Shown here one piece after another: positions 7,859-16,045 of a stretch of DNA of 33,834 nucleotides (positions are counted from its first letter, which is position 1; each line of letters begins with the position of its first letter). Origin of the DNA: Flavobacteriales bacterium (GTDB lineage Bacteria; Bacteroidota; Bacteroidia; DT-38); contig JABSPQ010000162.1 in NCBI GenBank assembly GCA_013214205.1, positions 1-33,834 of the forward strand. The letters are read 5' to 3'. The translations under genes and the position numbers were made by a program. Under the pieces are notes generated by a model that saw only the letters and a list, made by a program, of their open reading frames with translations, was not told where the DNA came from and did not search any database.

Positions 7859-10783
7859 ATGAATAAAATACAATCGATTGCTGTAACAATTATAGCATTA
7901 ATTACATTAAGTCAGAATGTTATAGCGCAACATGGTGAGTTTCCGAAGATTTGGGTAAAGGATACCGACAAGCAAAGAATTTTAGATAACATCGATAATT
8001 ATACATGGGCAGCCGATTTGTATCAAGGTTTATTAGATCATGTTGAAGCAGAAGCCGACACTCATTTAGTTAATCCTGAATTTTACACCAGTCGAATCCC
8101 GTTAACATGGGGTGGCGAAAATTACATTAAGTACGAAGGAGGAAGCCTTGCTGCTGGTGGGGTAAATTATTCTGGTACTTCTCCTTTTCATACCTTGCAT
8201 AGAGTAGTAGAAGGTTTACCGAAATCGCCATCTGGAGCCGATATGTGGTATCCGACACTAGAAGAAATTCCACCTTTTAATACCGATCCTCAGTTTGGAA
8301 TGGAAATGCGAACTAAGCCAAATGGCGATTTGGAGTTTGTACCTTATTTGGGAGATTATTTAAGACACATTCACGTAAAGTTTATGACGCTTGGTGTGGA
8401 TGCAGGTATTGCGTATTGGTTAACTGGCGATGAGAAATACGCGCAACTTGCGGCGGATATCTTGAGGGGATATGTTGGTGGACTTAGAACGATGTCGAGA
8501 GCTATTGGAAACCAAATTCAAGGTGGAATTCTAATTCCCGAAAACTATTTAAGAGAATCTCGTTACATATCAAGAATTCCTTTGATGTACGACTTTATTC
8601 AACCTTGGTTGGCAGACACAGCTAACAATAAGGTGTATGATCCGGAAACAGGAACTTATTCTGCTTTTAGAGAAGATTTTGCTCAACACTGGTTTGTAAA
8701 ACAAGCTGAAACTACGGCTGCGGTTGGTGCTACGGCACTGAGTAACTGGGATATTTTAATGGCAGAGTCGGCTTGGTTTCCTGTTATGTGTATAAGTGAT
8801 ACTGTATTGTCGGATTCGTTGTTCATTAATTTTCATGTAGGTCATCCTGATCTTCCTGGTGGGAAATATGCCAGACAAATGCCTGTAACAACTATGTTCG
8901 GAGCTATTGTAGATGGTGTTTGGCCGGAGAGTTCTGGTTATAGTGGTGGGGTAGTGTCGGATTTAGGAATTCAGTTGAACATTCTGGATATGTACAAACC
9001 AGAACTAAATTTTGTAAAAGACAACGTACACATATTAGATGCACAGAGAACTTTAAAAGAAACATCTTTCCCCAATGATGAAAGAATGCGGTATGGGGAT
9101 GGAAACAGAAGTGCAGTTAGTGTGACCCCTAATTTCGCTAGAGCCTATCACATGGCATTAAGAAATGATTTGGAAGATGAAATTGCTTACTTCGGAACGG
9201 CACTAAAGAACGAACTTAAAACATACAGTCGTGGTACTTGGGGATGGGATCATTGGGAGCTATTTTACCATAGACCTTTGGCATTGTTGTGGGGACACGA
9301 TGTAGATACCCTTGAAGCGGCTCCGTTCGAATTTAAAAGTACAGCAAGTTTTTACGACGTTGGAATAGCCTTTCAACGAAACTACTATGTTGAGGATACT
9401 TTAATGCATGGACTAATGGCTCATTCTGGAGGTGCTGGTGGAGTTCATATGTTTGCATCGGGTATAAGTATAGAACTGTATGGTGTTGGTGATGTTTTAG
9501 GACAGCATGGTGGGTTTAGAAGAGGAAAACCTATACATGAAGATTATGAAATGAGACATGCCGCTCACAATACGGTTACCATTAATGGTAGAACTAACAG
9601 AGGAGTTTCGGGAGCATGGTGGAATATGGATAGAACTATGACGCTTGCTATGGAGCCAAATGCTACAGAGGTGCCACTTTCTGAGAATTTTACTTTTACC
9701 TATCAGCATTTAGATGATAAAATTAATAGTGCAACTCAAGAGCGTACGTTAAGCATTATCAGAACAAGCGATACAACAGGATATTACTTAGATTTCTTTC
9801 GGTCTATCGATTTGAATACGAACGATTACCACGATTATATTTACCACAACATTTGTGATACATTGGAGATTACGAAAGCGAATAACGATACTATTGGCTT
9901 AACGCTTGATACGGAGCGATACTCGGAAAATAAATACGGAAGAAGCGGAATGGACTGGTTTTGGGATGCTAAAACTGGTACACATGATTCAACTGTTCAT
10001 GCGAGATTTCACATGTACGAAGGTGACAAGTACATGCACGTTAAAATTCCTGCTGGAAATGATTTAGAATTTACAAATGCCATGGCGCCTTCTTTGGATG
10101 GTGCTCCTTTTCATTATGGCGACGAACCAACCCAGGTGTTGGTAGTGCGTAAATTAGGCGAAGCTTGGGATGACCCTTTTGTAACAGTATTTGAACCTTC
10201 GTTGAACGAAACGGGAACTGTTAAATCAATTGAGAAACTAAAAGTTGATGGCAAAGTAGTTGGCGCTATTGTTAAGAGTGAAGTGAATGGTGTTGAAATA
10301 GAGGATATTGTAATATCTCAAGATGGAGACAAAGAGGTTAGTTTATTATTTGGTGACGCAATAGTTTTCGATGGTACTTTCGCAATTATTCGTAAGGTGG
10401 CTGATACAGATTCAACAGGAGAGATTACACTTTACATCGGCGAGGGAAACTCGTTAACCTACAACGGAACTACTTTAAATTCCGATGCAAACAACCAAGG
10501 CTTGCTAACTTTTAGTGGAAACACTTTGATAAGCGTGGATGATAATAAAGCTACTAAAGGTGGTTTTGATGTAAGTCCAAACCCTAGCTCTGATGGTGTA
10601 TTCACGATTTCTTCAACTACAAACGAAGAAGTGAGTTATCAGGTTGTAAGTCTTAATGGAGCATTAATTCAATCAGGAAGCTTTATTGGATCTACAACAG
10701 TTAATGTAGCTGAGAAGGGGATATATATTTTAAGAATGAATTCTTCAACCATTTCTCAAAGCATGAAGATACTGGTAGAGTGA
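7859..10783 (+). CDS. Secreted heparinase II/III-like polysaccharide lyase, T9SS substrate
   Basis: A 974-residue protein from the ATG at 7859; an upstream in-frame TTG at 7820 would add 13 residues before the signal peptide and is unlikely. Signal peptide MNKIQSIAVTIIALITLSQ...IAQ. The first half is an alpha-toroid lyase domain, with WPESSGYSGG (355-364; Tyr361 is a candidate catalytic base), then a beta-sandwich domain with GGVHMFASG (His530) and AAHNTVTING (His570, Asn571), the pattern of heparinase II/III-fold lyases. A C-terminal T9SS sorting domain begins near GGFDVSPNPSSDGVF and ends QSMKILVE, so it is released or surface-bound. Ulvan lyases with this fold exist (PL37 and PL40 by memory); substrate here is inferred. 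Next gene is a close paralogue. The second histidine of the HxH motif is Phe532 here. Confidence 0.85.
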   Translation: MNKIQSIAVTIIALITLSQNVIAQHGEFPKIWVKDTDKQRILDNIDNYTWAADLYQGLLDHVEAEADTHLVNPEFYTSRIPLTWGGENYIKYEGGSLAAGGVNYSGTSPFHTLHRVVEGLPKSPSGADMWYPTLEEIPPFNTDPQFGMEMRTKPNGDLEFVPYLGDYLRHIHVKFMTLGVDAGIAYWLTGDEKYAQLAADILRGYVGGLRTMSRAIGNQIQGGILIPENYLRESRYISRIPLMYDFIQPWLADTANNKVYDPETGTYSAFREDFAQHWFVKQAETTAAVGATALSNWDILMAESAWFPVMCISDTVLSDSLFINFHVGHPDLPGGKYARQMPVTTMFGAIVDGVWPESSGYSGGVVSDLGIQLNILDMYKPELNFVKDNVHILDAQRTLKETSFPNDERMRYGDGNRSAVSVTPNFARAYHMALRNDLEDEIAYFGTALKNELKTYSRGTWGWDHWELFYHRPLALLWGHDVDTLEAAPFEFKSTASFYDVGIAFQRNYYVEDTLMHGLMAHSGGAGGVHMFASGISIELYGVGDVLGQHGGFRRGKPIHEDYEMRHAAHNTVTINGRTNRGVSGAWWNMDRTMTLAMEPNATEVPLSENFTFTYQHLDDKINSATQERTLSIIRTSDTTGYYLDFFRSIDLNTNDYHDYIYHNICDTLEITKANNDTIGLTLDTERYSENKYGRSGMDWFWDAKTGTHDSTVHARFHMYEGDKYMHVKIPAGNDLEFTNAMAPSLDGAPFHYGDEPTQVLVVRKLGEAWDDPFVTVFEPSLNETGTVKSIEKLKVDGKVVGAIVKSEVNGVEIEDIVISQDGDKEVSLLFGDAIVFDGTFAIIRKVADTDSTGEITLYIGEGNSLTYNGTTLNSDANNQGLLTFSGNTLISVDDNKATKGGFDVSPNPSSDGVFTISSTTNEEVSYQVVSLNGALIQSGSFIGSTTVNVAEKGIYILRMNSSTISQSMKILVE
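7868..7880. promoter_or_regulatory. Second operator-like site inside the lyase start
   Basis: ATACAATCGATTG repeats the first 13 bases of the 7522-7537 palindrome, including the symmetric CAATCGATTG core. It begins 9 bases after the A of the lyase ATG and encodes part of KIQSIA in the signal peptide. If bound, it would act as a roadblock or form a loop with the upstream site 330 bases away. Chance is possible, since it is also coding sequence. Confidence 0.5.
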
Positions 10784-10846
10784 CTCACCTCTTTATTCGA
10801 CTACGGTCGAATAGTTCTCCTCTCTATAAGGTAGAGAGGAGAGGTT
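10784..10846 (+). repeat. Hairpin repeat (family B) after lyase 1, terminator-like
   Basis: It starts directly after the lyase stop codon. Stem 1 is ATTCGAC, loop tacg, GTCGAAT (10795-10812). Stem 2 is CTCCTCTC, 9-base loop, GAGAGGAG (10817-10841). The same framework with a different stem 1 follows the second lyase at 14006-14066. The double hairpin could stop transcription or protect the 3' end. Confidence 0.85.
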
Positions 10847-10864
10847 GTTTGGGCAATTAGGCCT

Positions 10865-10975
10865 ATTGTAGAATACAATGCGAACCCAAAACGAAAAGCC
10901 AGGCAGAGTAATGCTATGCATTAGTCCTTTCTTCAAGGGGATGCTGTCACGCGGCACGTGTGACTGAGGGGTAAA
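10865..10975. repeat. Three further hairpins between the lyase genes
   Basis: ATTGTA gaa TACAAT (10865-10879), TAATGC tat GCATTA (10909-10923), and GTCACGCG gca CGTGTGAC with one G-T pair (10946-10964). The last belongs to family D: its flanks AAGGGGATGC and TGAGGGGTA recur at 30177-30219 with another stem. From 10976 to 11092 the intergenic DNA is AT-rich and presumably holds the promoter of lyase 2, but no clear -7 box was seen. Confidence 0.75.
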
Positions 10976-11092
10976 ACACATAACACTACAGGATGGACAC
11001 CAGAAAGTAATTCGCTTTTTTTATATAGATTAGAAAAAGATTATCGCCATCAAATATAAATTGGCCTTATTAAGAAGTTATTACCTGCAATT

Positions 11093-14005
11093 ATGAAAAA
11101 TTCTAAATCTCTACTACTTGGTTTATTAGCCATTCTATTCCTAATTCAAGCAATACAAGCACAAACCAATAAACATCCGCACATCTTTGTTACCGATGAT
11201 GATAAGGCAGGTATATTGGCCAATATTGCTAATCACGATTGGGCAAACGATATGTATGTCTCTTTACTTTCCAAAGTAGATGCTGCTGTGGAAATTCATA
11301 AAGCAGATCCAGGGTACTACACTAGCAGAATCCCATTAACTTGGGGAGGAGAGAACTATACAAAGGCAAATGGAAGTAATGATAATGGCCCACCGAATTA
11401 TAGTGGCACCTCAATATTGCGTACTCTTCATAGAGCAACTTATTACAGCCCTAAGGCTCCTTCAGGTTTGAGTATCCGCCAACCTACGATAGATGAAATA
11501 CCACCTTTTAATATCGATCCGCTATTTGGAATGGAATGTAGGACTTCTCCAGGAACCGATTCAGAGTTTGTTCCATACTTAGGGAACTATTTAAGAGAGT
11601 TACACAGGCAGTTTTTAGACCTTTCTTTTAACTGTGCAGTTGCATACTGGCTAACGGGCGATGAGGACTATGCCCAACTTTCGGCAGATATTATGAGCTC
11701 ATACACCAATGGGTTTAGAGCAATGGCCAGAAATACATCCTCTCAACTTAATGGAGGGATTATGATGCCAACCAATCATTTGTATGAGGCAAGGTTGTTG
11801 TGCCACATTCCTGAGACTTACGATTTTATTCAGCCGTGGCTTGCAGATACTGCTAATAACAAGATCTACAATGCCGAAGATTCTACTTACAACAACTTTA
11901 GAGAAGATTTCGCTCAGCATTGGTTCGAAAAACAATACAATACTGTAAGGGTAGTTGGGCCTAATTCTCAATTAGACAACTGGCCAGTATTAGAAATGGA
12001 AGCTGGCTTAAGTGCATTGATGTGTATCTCCGATTCTGTGCTTCAAGATTCGTTGATTCAGCAGTACATATTCGACGGATCACCTGCTCAGCCTAGTATA
12101 ACTTGGGCTTTTAGCTTTTTAGAGGACAATGTTTGGCCTGAAAGTGCTAGTTATTCAGGAGGCGTTATCGACATGTTAAGTGTTTTCTTAAACATTGTTG
12201 ATCGTTGGAAACCAGAATTTAATTTAATAGATGATAACCTTCATGTATTGGAAGCCCTTACTACGGTTAAACAACAATCATATCCAAGCAATGAAAGAAT
12301 GTGTTATGGAGATGCCAACAGGGGAGCCGGAGCTAATATTAACATGACTGGCTATTACCTTACTGCATTCGAAATTGCCAAACGAAAGAATATGACGGAT
12401 GAAATGGCCTATTTTGGTGGCCTTCTTAAAGAAGATTTAAAAACAAATAGTAGAGGTGGATGGCCTAGTTTAGGTATTGGTGTTAACAGAGCTATAAATT
12501 TATTTTGGGGACATGATGTTGATTCCATGGAAACAGTTCCATTTGAATTTTATAGTACCAAAACGTATTCTCCAGTAGGTGTAGTAATGCAGCGAAATTA
12601 TTTTACAGAAGATACTTTGAACTATGGTTTAATGGCATACACAGGCGGAGCAGGAGGTGTTCATATGCACGCTTCGGGATTGGCGATGGAACTTTATGGT
12701 GTTGGCAAAGTATTGGGAGGTAATGGAGGACAAGATAATCCAAGAAATAGCGCTATTCACCAAGAGTACGCTGTGAAGTGGGCTTCCCACAATACTGTGG
12801 TTACAAATGGTTCATCGCACCCACAAGGAGGCTGGTCTGGTCGTTGGATTCCAACCGTTAAAACCCTACACATGGAACCCAATAGCATGGAAGCACCGCT
12901 TTCAGAGAATTTCACCTTTACCATGCAACAAATGGATGATGATATCAATGAGGTGGTTCAGCAAAGAACTTTGAGTATTATTAGGACTAGCTCAACGAGC
13001 GGTTATTACTTGGATCTGTTTAGATCAGAATCGTCACTTGCAGGCGTAGATACCAATTTCTACGATTATTTGTATCACAACTATGGCGACACATTAATAC
13101 TTACTGATACTGCTTATGAAGCACTTTCTTTAACGTTAGATGTGAATCGATATGAAGCATTGGGCAAATCGGGTATGCATAGAATTGACAGGGCCATGTC
13201 CGCATTTTCTGATGAAGCAGTAAATGGTCATTTCAAAATGAATTCGGGAAACAGGTACATGCATTTTAAAATACCAGCTGTTAATGGAACAGAGTATAGT
13301 GGAGCAATTGCACCTGGTTTGCAAGAGCCTTCAGGTTATGTAGACTTACCAATGCCTACTCTGGTTATTCGTAAGCAAGGTTCTGCTTGGGATAATCCTT
13401 ATGTAGTAGCTTATGAGCCAGCTTTAAATAACGAAACAACAGTTAAGTCTATCGAGAACGTGAAGGTAGACGGTGTGGTTGTGGGAGCTATTGTTAAAAG
13501 TGAAGTTGATGGCGTTAAATTCGAAGATATCGTAATCGCACAAGATGAAGCTAAAGAGATTAGCTTGTTGTTTGGCGGAGCAATTGTTTTCGATGGTACT
13601 TTTGCAATTATACGGAAAGAGGCAGTTACTGATTCAACAGGAGTGATAACAATCTATATTGGAGAAGGAACTTCTTTAACCTACAACGGAACTACATTAA
13701 GTACTGGTGCAAACAACCAAGGCTTGTTAACTTTTAATGGAAGCACGCTAATTAGTGTTGATGATAACGAGCCAAAGCAAGGTGGCTTTGGAGTGAGTCC
13801 AAATCCGTCTTCAAATGGAGTTTTCGAAATTTCTTCATCTTCTAATGAATTGGTAAACTATCAACTATTAAGTCTTAATGGAGCTTTAGTTCAATCTGCT
13901 AGCTTTACCGGCTCAACTACAATTAATGTAAGCGACAAGGGAATGTATATCCTTAGATTAAAATCGGTAAGCACATCTCAAAGCATGAAAATACTTGTAG
14001 AATGA
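11093..14005 (+). CDS. Second secreted heparinase II/III-like lyase, T9SS substrate
   Basis: A 970-residue paralogue of the preceding protein, similar over its whole length, including SRIPLTWGGENY, DFIQPWLADTANNK and a nearly identical last 180 residues. Signal peptide to about residue 24 (AIQAQ). Key positions are WPESASYSGG (348-357, Tyr354), GGVHMHASG with His524 and His526, and WASHNTVV with His566 and Asn567. The HxH motif is complete here, whereas the paralogue has HxF. A C-terminal T9SS sorting domain starts near GGFGVSPNPSSNGVF and ends QSMKILVE. The two genes are a tandem duplication that has diverged mainly in the lyase domain, which suggests different cleavage preferences on one polysaccharide. 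Family and substrate remain inferred. Confidence 0.85.
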   Translation: MKNSKSLLLGLLAILFLIQAIQAQTNKHPHIFVTDDDKAGILANIANHDWANDMYVSLLSKVDAAVEIHKADPGYYTSRIPLTWGGENYTKANGSNDNGPPNYSGTSILRTLHRATYYSPKAPSGLSIRQPTIDEIPPFNIDPLFGMECRTSPGTDSEFVPYLGNYLRELHRQFLDLSFNCAVAYWLTGDEDYAQLSADIMSSYTNGFRAMARNTSSQLNGGIMMPTNHLYEARLLCHIPETYDFIQPWLADTANNKIYNAEDSTYNNFREDFAQHWFEKQYNTVRVVGPNSQLDNWPVLEMEAGLSALMCISDSVLQDSLIQQYIFDGSPAQPSITWAFSFLEDNVWPESASYSGGVIDMLSVFLNIVDRWKPEFNLIDDNLHVLEALTTVKQQSYPSNERMCYGDANRGAGANINMTGYYLTAFEIAKRKNMTDEMAYFGGLLKEDLKTNSRGGWPSLGIGVNRAINLFWGHDVDSMETVPFEFYSTKTYSPVGVVMQRNYFTEDTLNYGLMAYTGGAGGVHMHASGLAMELYGVGKVLGGNGGQDNPRNSAIHQEYAVKWASHNTVVTNGSSHPQGGWSGRWIPTVKTLHMEPNSMEAPLSENFTFTMQQMDDDINEVVQQRTLSIIRTSSTSGYYLDLFRSESSLAGVDTNFYDYLYHNYGDTLILTDTAYEALSLTLDVNRYEALGKSGMHRIDRAMSAFSDEAVNGHFKMNSGNRYMHFKIPAVNGTEYSGAIAPGLQEPSGYVDLPMPTLVIRKQGSAWDNPYVVAYEPALNNETTVKSIENVKVDGVVVGAIVKSEVDGVKFEDIVIAQDEAKEISLLFGGAIVFDGTFAIIRKEAVTDSTGVITIYIGEGTSLTYNGTTLSTGANNQGLLTFNGSTLISVDDNEPKQGGFGVSPNPSSNGVFEISSSSNELVNYQLLSLNGALVQSASFTGSTTINVSDKGMYILRLKSVSTSQSMKILVE

Positions 14006-14066
14006 CTCTCCTCTTTCTTGAACGGAGTTCAAGAGTTCTCCTCTTTTAAGGTAGAGAGGAGAGGTT
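14006..14066 (+). repeat. Hairpin repeat (family B) after lyase 2, terminator-like
   Basis: It follows the stop codon directly, as after lyase 1. Stem 1 is CTTGAAC, loop gga, GTTCAAG (14017-14033); the downstream AGTTCTCCTCT and AAGGTAGAGAGGAGAGGTT are shared with the copy at 10784-10846. Only stem 1 has been exchanged, both arms together. Confidence 0.85.
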
Positions 14067-14105
14067 ATGCGGGATTATTGCTTAAATTCGAAATGCCGAC
14101 TGTCA

Positions 14106-14158
14106 CGTCATCCTGACAATGCGCCATCGAAGATGGTGTGGAAGCAGGATCACTACAG
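14106..14158 (+). repeat. Interspersed hairpin repeat, family A copy 2
   Basis: Flanks CGTCATCCTGACAA and GGAAGCAGGATCACTACAG as in copies 1 and 3. The stem is GCGCCATC, loop gaa, GATGGTGT with G-T pairs. Similarity to copy 3 extends outward on both sides (ATTCGAAATGC upstream, GGAGG downstream). It lies in the leader of the esterase gene. Confidence 0.85.
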
Positions 14159-14194
14159 CCGGAGGAAAGAGTACTAATTTAAAAGAATAGTATA

Positions 14195-15736
14195 ATGAGG
14201 ATATTGAGTACAATTTTTTTGGTATTGACCCTACAATCAATTACCCAAGCACAAACAGAAATAACATTTACATTACCAGGTTTTGGCACATCCTTTCATC
14301 CAGACTCCACAGTTAACGTTGCTCTAACAGCTACAGATGCTTTCGAAACAATAGACAGCGTAGAGCTCGTAATAAATCATGGTACTCCCGAACTATTATC
14401 TGGGCCAGACTACGGTTTTAGCTATGCAGATTTGAGTCCTGGTTATTATTTAATAGAAGCCACAGCATACGCAGGAGGCGCAAAAGCAGCAGAGGAACTA
14501 CCCATTGTAATAATGCCCGAAGAATATCCAGCGTTGCCAACGGCACCTGAATCAAATGGGAAATTGAAGATTTTTATAATGGTAGGACAATCTAACATGG
14601 TTGGCCACGGACAAATAAGAGAAACGGATGGTAGGCTTGGTACCTTGGATTATTATGTGGAAACTCAACCAGAAGACTATGCTCATTTTTTAGACAGTGC
14701 TGGCAATCGGGTGGTGCGAGATGACGTGTGGGATGCTTTTATATCCGACGATGTTAGGATTGGCTGGCACAAGGCGCGTTTTGGTGCAGACGGCACCCGT
14801 ATTGGCCCTGAATATGGGTTTGGCAATGTAATGGGCGATTATTACGAAGACCCTGTTATGATTCTTAAAATTGCTTGGGGAGGAAAAAGTTTGGGTATTG
14901 ATTTTCTGTCGCCTGGTTCATGGGATTACAACGAACCTCAAAACCCAGGTGATACAAGTTATTATTATGATCAGGTAATGAATCACATTAAAGAAGTGAT
15001 TGGCGATTTGTCTAATTGGTATTTGCCTACAAACAGTACTGGCCACGAAATAGTTGGTTTTGCTTGGCACCAAGGTTGGAACGATCGAATTGATGCTGAC
15101 TTTGTAGATGCTTACGAAGACAACATGGTGCAGTTTATTAAAGATCTTCGAACAGAATTAACTATCGACTCACTACCTTTTGTAATTGCCAATTCGGGCT
15201 TCTCTGGATGGGACTTGTCAGGAATGGCAGCCTCTACAGCCGATAGGGTTAATAAACATGTTAATGCTCAACTAGCAATTGCAGATCACGATAAATACCC
15301 CGAGTTTGAAAACAATACGGGTGCTGTAGATACCAGGGCATTTATGAGAGGACTTCCACTTTCTCCTTCAGAGCAGAGTTACCATTGGTACCGCAACTTC
15401 GAAACTTACTATTTAATAGGAGAGGCGCTGGCTCATGCCATGATTCCTATTGCGAAATACGGCGAAACATTTAGTTCTATTTCTGAGCCTACCAAAGATG
15501 CACCCGCTGCGTTGGTTGATTTTAAAGTAAATGGTAAATCGGTGGAGGTTTCGTTACAAAATGGAGGAAAAGGAACAGCCTTTGTCTACACTACCCAAGG
15601 ACAACAAGTCCACCGAGAAGAGTTTAACGATTCAGCCACCATCAATTTAAATCAAGGTATCTACTTGGTTAAAGTTATAGATAACAACTGCTGCGATACT
15701 CCTCGTAGCGCTACAAAGAAGGTAGCTATTCCATAA
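14195..15736 (+). CDS. Secreted SASA / CE6-like carbohydrate esterase
   Basis: A 513-residue exported protein with signal peptide MRILSTIFLVLTLQSITQAQ. Residues about 21-110 look like an Ig-like or FN3-like domain (DSTVNVALTATDAFETIDSV). An SGNH-hydrolase-type SASA domain follows: GQSNM at 131-135 with nucleophile Ser133, and WHQGWNDR with His292 and Asp297, near the HQGExD motif of CE6 acetylesterases but with Trp for Glu. It probably removes an acyl group from a polysaccharide. The C-terminus resembles a T9SS sorting domain (FVYTTQGQQVHREEF, GIYLVKVI) but then runs through an unusual NNCCDTPRSATKKVAIP tail overlapping a palindrome (GTAGCGCTAC, 15705-15714). It follows the two secreted lyases on the same strand, about 190 bases on, with repeats between. 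Confidence 0.75.
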   Translation: MRILSTIFLVLTLQSITQAQTEITFTLPGFGTSFHPDSTVNVALTATDAFETIDSVELVINHGTPELLSGPDYGFSYADLSPGYYLIEATAYAGGAKAAEELPIVIMPEEYPALPTAPESNGKLKIFIMVGQSNMVGHGQIRETDGRLGTLDYYVETQPEDYAHFLDSAGNRVVRDDVWDAFISDDVRIGWHKARFGADGTRIGPEYGFGNVMGDYYEDPVMILKIAWGGKSLGIDFLSPGSWDYNEPQNPGDTSYYYDQVMNHIKEVIGDLSNWYLPTNSTGHEIVGFAWHQGWNDRIDADFVDAYEDNMVQFIKDLRTELTIDSLPFVIANSGFSGWDLSGMAASTADRVNKHVNAQLAIADHDKYPEFENNTGAVDTRAFMRGLPLSPSEQSYHWYRNFETYYLIGEALAHAMIPIAKYGETFSSISEPTKDAPAALVDFKVNGKSVEVSLQNGGKGTAFVYTTQGQQVHREEFNDSATINLNQGIYLVKVIDNNCCDTPRSATKKVAIP

Positions 15737-15760
15737 TATTCTTGTTAATACAGAGAAGCA

Positions 15761-15802
15761 GCCCGTCTGAACTGGAACCTGGCCGAAATGGTACAGGCGG
15801 GC
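15761..15802 (+). terminator. Hairpin after the esterase gene
   Basis: GCCCGTCTG (15761-15769) pairs with CAGGCGGGC (15794-15802), 9 bp with one G-T pair, 24 bases downstream of the esterase stop. GC-rich and without a T-tract; it could be a terminator or another interspersed repeat, and it separates the secreted-enzyme unit from the accessory patch. Confidence 0.5.
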
Positions 15803-15830
15803 GGGCAGGTATCTTTCTCTAGCGTTCGCG

Positions 15831-16045
15831 TTTTTGTATGATGAAAACATTTAGTGCTTTATTTACATGTTTTCAGTATAATAAAATAAGTGTGTAGTTT
15901 TTTTCTGTTTTCAGTATAATGAAAATAACAAAAGAATATATTGCATATTTTCAGTATGATGAAAATAATAAAAGAATACATTGCATGTTTTTAGTATAAT
16001 GAAAACTTTTAGTAATTTAGAACAAATATTCAGTATGGAATCAAC
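15831..16045 (+). repeat. About 40-bp tandem repeat array entering the ATPase gene
   Basis: Five cores of the form TTTTCAGTATAATGAAAA lie at 15831-15847, 15870-15886, 15908-15925, 15948-15965 and 15988-16005. Their starts are 39, 38, 40 and 40 bases apart. A decayed sixth core (TTCAGTATGGAA) follows in phase near 16029. Each core is an imperfect dyad, TTTTCA opposite TGAAAA. Two complete spacers are nearly identical (AAAAGAATA, then TTGCAT). Most cores contain ATG followed by AAA, so several false or alternative starts are present. Confidence 0.85.

Noticed and set aside
10793-10981. 62-codon minus-strand frame between the lyases
   Set aside because: It is made of hairpin repeats and has no protein-like sequence.
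15831-16045. CRISPR array
   Set aside because: The unit is about 40 bases in all, and the spacers between cores are themselves repeated, so it is a plain tandem repeat; no cas genes are near.
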